Origin: Nitrospira sp. CG24C
GTDB taxonomy: Bacteria > Nitrospirota > Nitrospiria > Nitrospirales > Nitrospiraceae
Reading direction: 5' to 3'
DNA: 64,000 bases
Assembly: GCA_002869885.2 (NCBI GenBank)
Contig: NEWR02000016.1
Coordinates: 101,742 to 165,741 of the forward strand
Part shown: in pieces, positions 54,862 through 62,727 of the stretch
Layout: each line of letters opens with the position of its first letter
How positions within the stretch are numbered: position 1 is the first letter of the stretch
The notes under the pieces: model-generated
What the model saw: the letters and a program-made list of their open reading frames with translations, nothing else
What the model was told of the DNA's origin: nothing
The model's database searches: none
Translations under genes and position numbers: made by a program

Positions 54862-56004
54862 CTAAGACTCGGGAATCATTGTGCGAGGTAGCTGGTCGGC
54901 GTACTGGTCATGAATGAGCGTAATGTCGCTCAGTGAAGCGAAGAAGACATCGAGGAGTTCCGGGTCGAAATGCTCCCCCCGATGCTTGGTCATAAGATCG
55001 ACGGCGTGATCGAGAGAGAAGGCCGGCTTATAAACGCGCGCAGTCGTGAGTGCATCGAAGGCGTCGGCGATTGCGGCGATCCGTCCTTCCACGGGAATGG
55101 CCTCGCCTTTCAGCTTGCGAGGATATCCATTGCCATCCCAACGTTCATGGTGGGTCCAGGCGATCGAAGCTGCGACCTTGAGGATTTCCGCATCCGATCC
55201 GCTGAGTATGCGATAGCCGATTTCCGCATGTTGAGAAATGACGGTGAATTCTTCCGGTGTGAACTTGCCGGGCTTGAGGAGCACATGGTCCGGTGTGCCG
55301 ATTTTTCCGATGTCGTGCATGGGACTGGCGGTCCGGATCAAGTCGCAGCGTTCGGATGACAGTCCATATTTCCTGGCGAGTAACTCGCAATAGTGACTCA
55401 TGCGCTGAATATGTTGTGCCGTGGCGCTGTCCCGGTATTCGGCGGCGATGGCGAGTCGTTGAATCGTTTCCTCTCGTGAGAGACGCAATTCCTTTTCGCT
55501 GAGCTCGAGCCAATCGAGCGCTTGTTGGAGAGCCATCGTCCTGGTTCTGACGACATCTTCCAGGTTTTCCCGGTGCAGGCGATTTTCAAGTTCCAGCCGG
55601 CGGCGGCGAAGCGCATTGGCGACATCGATCATGACTTCATTGGACTCGAACGGCTTGACGATGTACCCAAAGGCGCCCATGTCCAGCGCAGCATTTGCCA
55701 GCACCGAGCTGTCAAGACCGGTTACCATGATGACGGCGGTGTTAGGGTGCTGACTCAGGGTATTGCGGGCTAGATCCATGCCCGACTCACCGGGCATATT
55801 CACATCGCACAACATCAATGCAAAGGGTTGTTCCTCTAGCTTTGCCCGCGCCTCACGCGCATCGGCCACGAGGACCGTCTCATACCCATGGGATTGAAGC
55901 ATGTAACCCAGCAGCCGACGGATCGGTTCTTCGTCATCGATGATCAGGACGCGCTTGAGTTCAAGGAGCGCTTGATGGGCAGATCGGTCAAGGATCAACG
56001 TCAT
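54862..56004 (-). CDS. response regulator with HD-GYP domain
   Basis: 380 residues: receiver domain (VLIIDDEEPIRRLL, LMLCDVNMPGESG) at about 17-135, coiled linker (LENRLHRENLEDVVR), and HD-GYP phosphodiesterase domain (MHDIGKIG, HHERWDGNGYPRKLKG) at about 190-370. It should hydrolyse c-di-GMP. The HD and GYP catalytic residues are intact. Confidence 0.93.
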   Translation of the reverse strand: MTLILDRSAHQALLELKRVLIIDDEEPIRRLLGYMLQSHGYETVLVADAREARAKLEEQPFALMLCDVNMPGESGMDLARNTLSQHPNTAVIMVTGLDSSVLANAALDMGAFGYIVKPFESNEVMIDVANALRRRRLELENRLHRENLEDVVRTRTMALQQALDWLELSEKELRLSREETIQRLAIAAEYRDSATAQHIQRMSHYCELLARKYGLSSERCDLIRTASPMHDIGKIGTPDHVLLKPGKFTPEEFTVISQHAEIGYRILSGSDAEILKVAASIAWTHHERWDGNGYPRKLKGEAIPVEGRIAAIADAFDALTTARVYKPAFSLDHAVDLMTKHRGEHFDPELLDVFFASLSDITLIHDQYADQLPRTMIPES

Positions 56005-56403
56005 AATTTGTGGGTCTGTTATCTTATGAAGAAGTGAACGGTCTAGGCTCAGTGGATGTCCGCTTGTGTTGCGACTTTTAGAGGTTCCAAGAGAACTGTA
56101 CGGTCATGTGCACCTTTTGTGCCAATATATTTTAAAAAACTGCAGGTTGTGGGTTTATCGCCAAATAAAATTTTCATTGCCGAGGAGCAGCGGGATGCTG
56201 CGCTGTCACAGTATTTTGATGGGTGGCAGTCGCATTGTTGATCAAGGTCCATGGGAGTCGTGCGTCTGGAGTATGCGCATGCCTGTACAGATTTAGCCGT
56301 TCGCGCCGCGTATTTTTGTACAAATCAATCGGAAGAAATGATCGAAAACATGAGCCATTCTCTGCAGGCTTCACTCATTGATGAGGTCACCAGGCCGGTT
56401 TCA
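56005..56403. other. AT-richer intergenic stretch without a supported gene
   Basis: About 400 bases between the HD-GYP and rph genes, AT-richer than the neighbours. Two short open frames (56056-56241 and 56251-56457) exist but have no ribosome binding site or recognisable protein pattern. No hairpin repeat of families A-H is seen. Confidence 0.5.
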
Positions 56404-56432
56404 TTGCGCTTTCGCAAGGCCTTCACTATAAT
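56404..56432 (+). promoter_or_regulatory. sigma70-type promoter of rph
   Basis: TTGCGC (56404-56409), a 17-base spacer, then a perfect TATAAT (56427-56432). The predicted transcript starts about 20 bases before the rph ATG at 56461, which has GGAG 6 nt upstream. Confidence 0.75.
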
Positions 56433-56460
56433 GCGCGGCATCAATCAACTGGAGTAACCA

Positions 56461-57204
56461 ATGAGTAATGCAGCTGGAATTATGCGCGCCGATGGAAGAC
56501 GAAAAGATCAACTCCGTCCGGTGAAAGTGACGCGGAATTTTATTAAACATGCCGAAGGGTCTGTCCTGATCGAAATGGGCGACACCAAAGTGATTTGTAC
56601 GGCTTCAATTGAAGAGAAGGTGCCTCCGTTTTTGAAGGGGAAGGGGCAGGGATGGGTGACGGCAGAGTATTCGATGCTGCCACGTTCGACCCACGAGCGA
56701 TCCCCGCGTGAAGCGGTCAAGGGAAAGCAGGGTGGCAGGACGTTGGAGATTCAACGGCTTGTCGGGAGAGCCCTCCGTGCGGTGACAGATATGGGCCAGA
56801 TGGGAGAACGGTCGATCTGGCTCGACTGCGACGTTATCCAGGCCGACGGAGGAACTAGAACTGCGTCTATTACAGGAGCGTTTATCGCACTAGCCGACGC
56901 GTTCACTGTCCTCAAGAAGCGAGGCCTGATCAAGAAACGTCCTTTGACGGACTATCTTGCTGCTATTAGTGTAGGAAAAGTCGGTGGGGAAATTCTCGTC
57001 GACCTGGCCTATACGGAAGACTCCATGGCCGATGTCGACATGAATGTCGTCATGACCGGACAAGGGCGCTATGTCGAAGTTCAGGGCACAGCCGAACGGA
57101 CCCCCTTTGCGAAACAGGAAATGGATGAGTTCATGGCGATGGGATGGAGCGGGATTCAAACCCTCACCGCGCTGCAGAAGGATTTGATCGGGGAACTGGA
57201 ATAG
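56461..57204 (+). CDS. rph: ribonuclease PH
   Basis: A 247-residue phosphorolytic 3' exonuclease trimming tRNA 3' ends. Signatures: [43 protein letters not shown] and a C-terminal [14 protein letters not shown]. Length is typical. Coupled by a 10-base gap to rdgB. Confidence 0.96.
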   Translation: MSNAAGIMRADGRRKDQLRPVKVTRNFIKHAEGSVLIEMGDTKVICTASIEEKVPPFLKGKGQGWVTAEYSMLPRSTHERSPREAVKGKQGGRTLEIQRLVGRALRAVTDMGQMGERSIWLDCDVIQADGGTRTASITGAFIALADAFTVLKKRGLIKKRPLTDYLAAISVGKVGGEILVDLAYTEDSMADVDMNVVMTGQGRYVEVQGTAERTPFAKQEMDEFMAMGWSGIQTLTALQKDLIGELE

Positions 57205-57214
57205 GGAAGAGACG

Positions 57215-57820
57215 ATGATTCGTGAATTGGTACTCGCCACACGTAATCGGCATAAGGGCGAAGAGCTTGCAGCCCTCTTAGGCGATCTGGGCATCACGAT
57301 TCGTACACTCGATGAATTCCCGGATGCTCCCGAAGTGGTCGAAGATGGGGACACCTGCGAAGCCAACGCAGTTAAGAAAGCGCGTGCCATTGCCGAGTTC
57401 ACCGGCTTGCCGGCTGTCGCAGACGATACGGGGCTGGAAGTGGATGCGCTTGGTGGGCGGCCCGGCATCTATGCGGCCCGTTATGCCGGTGAAGACGCGA
57501 CGTACGAAGATAACTGTCGAAAGCTATTGCGGGAGTTGGCAGGTGTGCCCCGTGAACGACGAACCGCGCGTTTTCTGACCGTCGCAGCGATCGCACTGCC
57601 ATCTGGTGAAGTACGAGTGGCACAGGGAGCGTTGGATGGAGTAATTGCAGAAGCGGCGAGCGGGACGTTAGGATTCGGGTATGACCCGATGTTCCTCATT
57701 CCGGAATTAGGAAAAACCTTGGCGCAGCTGTCGGCGGATCAAAAAAATACCATCAGCCATCGCGCAAAGGCATTTTTCAAGATGCGGGAAATTCTCTGTG
57801 CATCAATGGTGAATGTGTAA
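57215..57820 (+). CDS. rdgB: dITP/XTP pyrophosphatase RdgB/HAM1
   Basis: A 201-residue enzyme removing non-canonical purine nucleotides. Signatures: LATRNRHKGEELAALL at the N-terminus, VADDTGLEVDALGGRPGIYA, GFGYDPMFLIPE and NTISHRAKAF. The last two codons overlap the left arm of the following hairpin. Confidence 0.95.
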   Translation: MIRELVLATRNRHKGEELAALLGDLGITIRTLDEFPDAPEVVEDGDTCEANAVKKARAIAEFTGLPAVADDTGLEVDALGGRPGIYAARYAGEDATYEDNCRKLLRELAGVPRERRTARFLTVAAIALPSGEVRVAQGALDGVIAEAASGTLGFGYDPMFLIPELGKTLAQLSADQKNTISHRAKAFFKMREILCASMVNV

Positions 57821-57894
57821 TGATGAATGTTGAATTGGGGAATGAATGAAAACCATACGCTCATTCATCATTTATAATTCAACATTTAACATTC
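57811..57894. repeat. AT-rich phrase hairpin upstream of tRNA-Pro
   Basis: GAATGTTGAATTGGGGAATG and AATGA to 57849 pair with TCATTCATCATTTATAATTC and AACATTTAACATTC to 57894. Another phrase repeat type. It separates rdgB from the tRNA-Pro gene. Confidence 0.65.
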
Positions 57895-57901
57895 AAGATG
57901 T

Positions 57902-57937
57902 CGGGGCGTAGCGCAGCCCGGTAGCGCGCCTGCTTTG
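57902..57937 (+). tRNA. tRNA-Pro 5' half, interrupted in the anticodon loop
   Basis: CGGGGCG acceptor arm, TA, D-arm GCGC with AGCCCGGTA loop and GCGC, then CCTGC anticodon 5' stem and TTTG. The pattern matches the start of tRNA-Pro(UGG). The next bases (AGCTTACACC) cannot form the 3' anticodon strand, and no 3' half is found in the window. The junction coincides with the left edge of the prophage. Confidence 0.8.
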
Positions 57938-57989
57938 AGCTTACACCCCATCATTCGGCACCGTTCTTGCCTTCTCTGCCTCCTCTTTC

Positions 57990-58838
57990 ATGACGATCGA
58001 ACAACTTTCTACGCTGTACCTCAATAATCATCTAGTCCGGCGCTCTTCATTCGACACCACCAAGCGATTACTAAGGAACACTTTTGGACGCCTCGAACGT
58101 TTTTCGACAGATACCCTTCGACCTCAAGACGTGCTGGAATGGCACACCTCACTGTCCAACACCCCCTACCAAGCAAGCCGAGCACTCGGGGTGCTCCGCG
58201 CCATGCTTCGATGGGGGATTCGCTTAGAACTCTGTCGCACTGATGCCACAACTGGAACCAGACGTTTTCCCACTTCATCACGATCGCGATTTCTCACCAC
58301 AGAAGAAATTCACCGACTGCTATGCACACTGTCGTACGCAGCCGAGAACATCCGACTCTTTGTACTCATCGTCCTCTCAACTGGATGCCGACGCTCCGAA
58401 GCACGAAACCTACGATGGTCTGACGTTGACCTACGACACCGACGATGGACCAAACCAAAGACCAAAAACGGAACATGGCACGTGGTCCCACTCCCGAATC
58501 AAATTATCACCGCACTTGCACACCACCCGAAAGTCGGGCAATGGATATTCCCTGGCCAGCACGGTCAAGCCTGGAGTCTGGCAGGCATTGAAAAAGCATG
58601 GGGAAAAGTCCGTAAGGTCTGCAACCTCACCGATGTGAGAATACACGATCTCCGACGAACGGCCGCCAGTCATCTTGCGATCAATGGAGAAAACCTCAGC
58701 ACAATTCAAAAGATGCTGGATCACTCAAGTCTTCAAGCGACCGCGATCTACGCCCGCTTGAATCTCGACGCCCTCGACGGCGCACTGCAGCGAAATGCTG
58801 ACCGCTTCTTCTCATCGGAGAGCCTGCCACCATGTTGA
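57990..58838 (+). CDS. tyrosine recombinase (phage integrase)
   Basis: 282 residues with an N-terminal SAM-like DNA-binding domain (about 1-90) and a catalytic domain with Arg (STGCRRSEARNLRW), Lys (KPKTKNGTW), HxxR (HDLRRTAASHLA), His (LDHSS) and Tyr nucleophile (TAIYARLN). It lies 52 bases from the interrupted tRNA, consistent with site-specific integration there. No clear Shine-Dalgarno. The stop overlaps the next start (ATGTTGA). Confidence 0.93.
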   Translation: MTIEQLSTLYLNNHLVRRSSFDTTKRLLRNTFGRLERFSTDTLRPQDVLEWHTSLSNTPYQASRALGVLRAMLRWGIRLELCRTDATTGTRRFPTSSRSRFLTTEEIHRLLCTLSYAAENIRLFVLIVLSTGCRRSEARNLRWSDVDLRHRRWTKPKTKNGTWHVVPLPNQIITALAHHPKVGQWIFPGQHGQAWSLAGIEKAWGKVRKVCNLTDVRIHDLRRTAASHLAINGENLSTIQKMLDHSSLQATAIYARLNLDALDGALQRNADRFFSSESLPPC

Positions 58839-59005
58839 CTGAACGTGACTACATGAAAACAACGCCACGCTCGAAACTTCAGATCATTGTACTGCCTGAG
58901 AAAAGCCGTTTTGCCACGTACACCCCCAAAGATTGGACGAACAGCCTCATCATAATCCTTGCTGTCCTCGTCGTCGGTTTCGTCCTCTCCCGCATCCTCC
59001 GCTAG
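58832..59005 (+). CDS. 57-residue phage protein with C-terminal membrane segment
   Basis: The ATG overlaps the integrase stop (ATGTTGA), so it is translated with it. The N-terminal 38 residues are polar and basic (MKTTPRSKLQIIVLPEKSR), and the last 19 form one membrane segment with Arg at the end (IILAVLVVGFVLSRILR). No known family. It could be a membrane-anchored phage regulator or a minor virion or exclusion protein (inferred). Confidence 0.7.
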   Translation: MLTERDYMKTTPRSKLQIIVLPEKSRFATYTPKDWTNSLIIILAVLVVGFVLSRILR

Positions 59006-59125
59006 TCCTCAACGCGCCACTCCCTAGGGCAGTGCTTCCCGCTAGAGGAGCAAGGTTGCGCCTTCCTGCTGACATCCAGGCTTCACCATGCAGGACTAGC
59101 GAGAACCACCCCTAAGAACTTGGAG

Positions 59126-59151
59126 GCCCCCCTTTTCTTGTGAAGGGGGGC
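59126..59151. other. perfect GC-rich hairpin in the phage noncoding stretch
   Basis: GCCCCCCTT (59126-59134), an 8-base loop, AAGGGGGGC (59143-59151): a 9-bp perfect stem. It lies in the 183-base gap between two plus-strand phage genes. No T-run follows on either strand, so a terminator is less likely. A complementary-strand origin or packaging signal is possible (inferred). Confidence 0.6.
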
Positions 59152-59188
59152 ACTCCTGAACAGTGCCTCTTACACACAAGGAGGTCTT

Positions 59189-59368
59189 ATGTACCGTTAT
59201 CACCTCATCAGCATCGTGAGTGTCTTTCAAACCTGTTCAGCCTGCCGTTCCCTCGTCCCGCACATCGTCAAGGCCTACGATCGTTCAAACGGTTCTACTC
59301 CCATCTTTTGCTTACGTTGTTATAGCAATGTCAGTGGATCGATAATGTTTTGTCAGAGTTGCGAGTAG
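59189..59368 (+). CDS. 59-residue six-cysteine zinc-ribbon protein
   Basis: Starts at an ATG with a perfect AGGAGG 5 nt upstream. It has three CxxC knuckles (CSAC, CLRC, CQSC), giving six Cys and likely one or two zinc sites. Lies on the plus strand as the last gene before the convergent terminator. No known family; a DNA-binding or protein-binding phage regulator is possible. Confidence 0.78.
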   Translation: MYRYHLISIVSVFQTCSACRSLVPHIVKAYDRSNGSTPIFCLRCYSNVSGSIMFCQSCE

Positions 59369-59371
59369 AAT

Positions 59372-59404
59372 AAAAAAAGGATGGGAGCCAAAGGGCTTCC
59401 ATCC
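59372..59404 (-). terminator. rho-independent terminator of the phage structural operon
   Basis: GGATGGAAGCC / GGCTCCCATCC form an 11-bp stem (one G-U) with a 4-nt loop, and on the minus strand TTTTTTT follows. It lies 30 bases after the second coat gene. It could also stop plus-strand transcription only weakly. Confidence 0.88.
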
Positions 59405-59434
59405 TCTCGTTCCCAGAGCAGCTATTTTGCCCGG

Positions 59435-59581
59435 CTAACTCGATCGAACCAACCGCAGGACCCAAATCACCGCCATCGCCGCCAGCGCGACCCCTAACAC
59501 CGCTGCCCCCCAGCCGATAATATCCGCCGCCAGCGCATTCCCTAATTGCTGTAAATCCGTTGCCACCGTTGCCAACACCAT
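59435..59581 (-). CDS. pVIII-like coat protein without signal peptide
   Basis: 48 residues from an ATG with AGGAG 7 nt upstream (59581; two other ATGs just before it are too close to the site). Architecture of a mature pVIII: polar helix, membrane span (IIGWGAAVLGVALAAMAVIWVL), basic C-terminus (RLVR). It shares ADI-x-x-WG and GVAL with the coat gene directly upstream, so the two are paralogues. No signal peptide is visible, unlike its neighbour. Confidence 0.78.
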   Translation of the reverse strand: MVLATVATDLQQLGNALAADIIGWGAAVLGVALAAMAVIWVLRLVRSS

Positions 59582-59646
59582 CACCATACTCCTTTTCCAA
59601 CTCGTGGCCGCCGATCCGTGCACAGACCGGCGACCGGTTAGAGGTC

Positions 59647-59859
59647 CTACCGAACAAGCGCCTTAATGCGCTTGTAGGCAAACACCGACAACGCTACCCC
59701 GATGAACACGATTCCCCACGCGACAATATCAGCCTTGACGCTGGTAATCGTCGTTGTGGTGGCCGCGTCTACGGGGAATATCTGCGCCATCGACTCAGAC
59801 ACAAACATGGCCATGGTCAACATAGCCACGCTCAACACTCCTGCCAATTTCTTCAACAT
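59647..59859 (-). CDS. major coat protein (pVIII-like), with signal peptide
   Basis: 70 residues: signal peptide MLKKLAGVLSVAMLTMAMF to ESMA, then a mature protein of about 45 residues with polar start (QIFPVDAATTTT), membrane span (IVAWGIVFIGVALSVFA) and basic tail (YKRIKALVR). This is the typical filamentous phage major coat precursor. It lies between the small membrane gene and the second coat gene. Confidence 0.9.
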   Translation of the reverse strand: MLKKLAGVLSVAMLTMAMFVSESMAQIFPVDAATTTTITSVKADIVAWGIVFIGVALSVFAYKRIKALVR

Positions 59860-59877
59860 CGTTCCTCACCCCCTTTC

Positions 59878-59985
59878 TTAGTCAATTTTTCCTAGTAGGA
59901 GTTTCACGATCACACCGACCGTAAACCCTCCCAGAAAGAAAGCTCCGCACCAATACACAATTTGATCGATCGCTGCTTGATCCAT
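59878..59985 (-). CDS. 35-residue membrane protein, pVII/pIX-like
   Basis: GGGGA lies about 8 nt upstream of the ATG at 59985. It starts 12 bases after zot and ends 18 bases before the coat precursor. One membrane segment (YWCGAFFLGGFTVGVIVKLLL) with a short acidic N-terminus (MDQAAIDQ) and a KID end. Size and layout fit the minor tip proteins pVII/pIX of filamentous phages. Confidence 0.78.
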   Translation of the reverse strand: MDQAAIDQIVYWCGAFFLGGFTVGVIVKLLLGKID

Positions 59986-59997
59986 CCGTGTTCCCCT

Positions 59998-61152
59998 TTA
60001 TGGCAATCCGGAAGGCGTCGCTAACATCGTGTCTTTCGGTGTCGCCAATGGGCCAGTACTCTCCGTGGGTACAGCGTCACCCTGTTCGGTGGTCTGACTC
60101 TGCGACGGAACCGGAAGCACTGACGCAGGACGGAGACCAAGGACCACAGTATCACTCGCATGTTCACCTCCCCAAATCACACCCGAGCCGTACAACTGCC
60201 GAACCCCTCGCACCATCCGCGCATTGACAATCCCACCAGATTGCAGAGCAATTTCATCATCCGCCATGATGTGCCCGCCCGCTGTCACATACAGCCAACG
60301 ACCTTGCCGATCATCAAATAAACCACCTTGGACACGAACCGGATGAATCACAGGAACGATGTCATTGAGGTCAGGTTTCGGGACCGGCACCGGCAAAGGA
60401 GGTGGAGACGGAAGATCTTGGCGTGTCAGATCACGCTGTGGCACGAGACTCGCTTGACGCTGCAACACATCCGGAGCTGGCGTGAGCCAGCGACCCTGAA
60501 CAAACCACGCGCCGGCTGCCAGGATGCCGACAACCCCAATCACAATCGTGGGACTTCTCAAGATAGTGTTCCCTCGCTTCGTTTCCTTAATCGATGCCGC
60601 CGCATAGCTGGAATAATACTGATACAACTTCGCCTCAAACTTGCCAGAGAAGGTCCGAATCACTTCGGTCTCCTCTGGGTTGCCTCGTACATGCGCTTGA
60701 TATCGATTCCGTAACCCGAACCGATCCAAACGACGAAACTTGATCGTCCCTTCAATGAGCCGATTCACGCCGAGCGTCACTTGACCATACTGTTGACACA
60801 TCAACACCAGATCGACCCCATAATGCCGATGTGTTTCCAACCACCGGAGCAACTCAGGTTCTTGCTTTTCCTTGGAACGGAACACGGTTTGCACTTCATC
60901 GATCACCACCGCTGACCCAGGTTGCACCGTCAACAATCCCGTCTTCACTTCCTCAACGGTGTTCCATAAGGTGATCTGTAGTAGTAACTGCTCAAGTGGA
61001 ATCCCTTCAAACAAGGCCAGACGATCCAGATAAAACCCTTCGATGTAACAATAGATGCGACGCCCCGCGCGTACCCACTTCAAGAGGTACTCCGTCACGG
61101 CGTAGTACGATTTACCCGATCCAGGCACCCCTTCGAGCATTTGTATCAACAT
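59998..61152 (-). CDS. Zot/pI assembly ATPase
   Basis: About 384 residues (ATG 61152; a TTG at 61179 would add nine). Walker A GVPGSGKS near the N-terminus and Walker B VVIDEVQ. A cytoplasmic ATPase domain precedes one membrane span (IVIGVVGILAAGAWFV, about residues 205-225), then a periplasmic C-terminal domain rich in Pro (PSPPPLPVPVPKP). It would drive virion extrusion through the inner membrane. Confidence 0.93.
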   Translation of the reverse strand: MLIQMLEGVPGSGKSYYAVTEYLLKWVRAGRRIYCYIEGFYLDRLALFEGIPLEQLLLQITLWNTVEEVKTGLLTVQPGSAVVIDEVQTVFRSKEKQEPELLRWLETHRHYGVDLVLMCQQYGQVTLGVNRLIEGTIKFRRLDRFGLRNRYQAHVRGNPEETEVIRTFSGKFEAKLYQYYSSYAAASIKETKRGNTILRSPTIVIGVVGILAAGAWFVQGRWLTPAPDVLQRQASLVPQRDLTRQDLPSPPPLPVPVPKPDLNDIVPVIHPVRVQGGLFDDRQGRWLYVTAGGHIMADDEIALQSGGIVNARMVRGVRQLYGSGVIWGGEHASDTVVLGLRPASVLPVPSQSQTTEQGDAVPTESTGPLATPKDTMLATPSGLP

Positions 61153-61199
61153 CGACCTCCACAGTTGCCCCAGGATCAACGATCTCGACCCGCCCCTTA

Positions 61200-61475
61200 T
61201 CAGTTACCCCACCGAACAAAGGGAATTGTTTGCAAAAGGAACCGCACCCCCATGGCCCCTGCTACAATCGTGATCGCTTGACTCATGCCGGTCGCACCAA
61301 GGAGCCACGCATATTCGTTGGCAATCGCTGGAACCGACAACCCGCCAGTTCCTACAGACGTCACTAGCGCATCGACAGGACTCAAGACCGAATCCCACCC
61401 AATGACCCAGATATCGCGAAAGCTCTGGATCATGTCGATAAGGAAACAATAGATCATGTTCAGCAAAGCTGTCAT
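61200..61475 (-). CDS. pVI-like minor coat/membrane protein
   Basis: 91 residues from the ATG at 61475, which overlaps the pIII-like stop codon (ATGA). Two to three membrane segments (LNMIYCFLIDMIQSF, AITIVAGAMGVRFLLQ). Size and place between the pIII-like and Zot genes fit pVI (DUF2523-type) of filamentous phages. Confidence 0.8.
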   Translation of the reverse strand: MTALLNMIYCFLIDMIQSFRDIWVIGWDSVLSPVDALVTSVGTGGLSVPAIANEYAWLLGATGMSQAITIVAGAMGVRFLLQTIPFVRWGN

Positions 61476-62647
61476 TTTGACCCCACGAAAATAATACGGT
61501 ACGCCACGAAGGACGCGACCGCGATGATCAACCCGCGTAACGCCAGCAACACACCAGACCACGCGGTAAAGTCCAACGTGAAACTCCCAAAGAGCCCAGA
61601 GGCCAGCGTAAAGGTTGGCAATGACTCAGGCCAGGTCAGATTTTTAATCAGATTCAAGGCACTGACCAGGCCAGAGCCTTGCCATTTCGTCAGATGGTCC
61701 TGCAACACCGATCCGAACGTTCGTTGATCATGGTTGCCCGCTGAACATGACATCGTTGCCGGTGCTTCTGTTTCAGTTTGTGTCGTTGACCCATCCGGAT
61801 TCGTCGTTGTCGTTGTTGTTGTCGTCGTGGTTGTGGTCGGTGTCGTCACGGGTTGCGGTCCCAATGGCGCAGGCGCATTTGGGTCAATCACGGCGTCAGT
61901 CGGCTGGACTTGTGCCGCTGGTTTCACTGTCGGCACCACTTCAGTCGGCGACACCGGCAACGTCGTCACATTATCGGCAGGCGTTGTATTTACCCCCTGA
62001 CCCACAGCTGTTGTATGGTTCTCAGGTGCGTTCGCATTGCCAGGAGCCAATGTATTGAGATAATCGATAACCTGTTGTTGCGTTGGCGCGATTACCCCTT
62101 GTTGCTCCTGTGATGGGAAACACCACCAGCCACCGATAAAAGTTGTAAACATCCCTGGAAAAGGTGGTGGACTCGATGGGTTGGTTCCATCGAAAAAATA
62201 CATCGTTCCGCTGACACACGCAGGGTTCCCCGTCGTACTACTCCAGCCACTCGCTGTATAGGTCTGACCTTGATACGTGTAGGTGCGTTGACTCGCATTC
62301 AACGGAGAGGCCGCGGTCTTCACCGCTTGAATATCATTCGATGAGTAATACATCTGAGCCAGCGTCAAGGCCACGGATAGCCCGAGCGCCGCCCATCCGA
62401 CAGGACCCGTTGCGACACGTACCGCCACAGAGGCCAGCGTCGGCGCCACGGCAGCAGACGCAACCGCTGTTACAAATGCCGATCGTTGTGCCACTTGATA
62501 CGTCGCAATGGCTGGCAACGTCGCCACCCGCACATAGCCTGTAGAAGACGATGAAACTTGAAACGCATACACGGGAAAGACCACCAAGTAGAGTGCGATG
62601 ATTTCAGTAAGAAGTACGTATATTGACTTAATTATGATCTGCCGCAT
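61472..62647 (-). CDS. pIII/TspB-like adsorption protein
   Basis: 391 residues from the ATG at 62647, with AGGGA 6 nt upstream. Signal peptide MRQIIIKSIYVLLTEIIALY to about VYAF. A long N-terminal domain with a TGYVRVATLPAIATYQVAQ stretch, a Pro/Thr/Gln-rich linker that includes a run of about 12 Thr, and a C-terminal region with two Cys and a membrane anchor (LIIAVASFVAYRIIFVG). This is the pIII layout; the C-terminal part resembles TspB-type inovirus adsorption proteins. Confidence 0.82.
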   Translation of the reverse strand: MRQIIIKSIYVLLTEIIALYLVVFPVYAFQVSSSSTGYVRVATLPAIATYQVAQRSAFVTAVASAAVAPTLASVAVRVATGPVGWAALGLSVALTLAQMYYSSNDIQAVKTAASPLNASQRTYTYQGQTYTASGWSSTTGNPACVSGTMYFFDGTNPSSPPPFPGMFTTFIGGWWCFPSQEQQGVIAPTQQQVIDYLNTLAPGNANAPENHTTAVGQGVNTTPADNVTTLPVSPTEVVPTVKPAAQVQPTDAVIDPNAPAPLGPQPVTTPTTTTTTTTTTTTNPDGSTTQTETEAPATMSCSAGNHDQRTFGSVLQDHLTKWQGSGLVSALNLIKNLTWPESLPTFTLASGLFGSFTLDFTAWSGVLLALRGLIIAVASFVAYRIIFVGSK

Positions 62648-62727
62648 ACGATCCCTATCAGAAACGACAGTACAAACAATCCGGCATACTCCAACTGCAT
62701 GACCAATGTCAGATTGGTCCAAATCAC
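62632..62727 (-). CDS. 31-residue membrane protein, pIX/pVII-like
   Basis: Starts with GTG overlapping the upstream stop (GTGA) and ends overlapping the pIII-like start by 16 bases. Sequence has one membrane span (LEYAGLFVLSFLIGIVCG) with a short N-terminus (IWTNLTLVMQ) and a GRS end. The size matches pVII or pIX of filamentous phages. Confidence 0.75.
   Translation of the reverse strand: MIWTNLTLVMQLEYAGLFVLSFLIGIVCGRS

Noticed and set aside
56056..56457. Two short plus-strand open frames before rph
   Set aside because: No ribosome binding site, no plausible composition, and the second overlaps the promoter of rph.
57902..57990. Intron in tRNA-Pro instead of prophage integration
   Set aside because: Anticodon-loop introns are known in bacteria, but the inserted DNA is at least 6 kb with an integrase at its edge and phage genes, so integration is far more likely.
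59371..59404. Terminator for the plus-strand phage genes
   Set aside because: On the plus strand the stem is preceded by A-rich DNA and followed by CTCGT, so only the minus strand has the U-tract.
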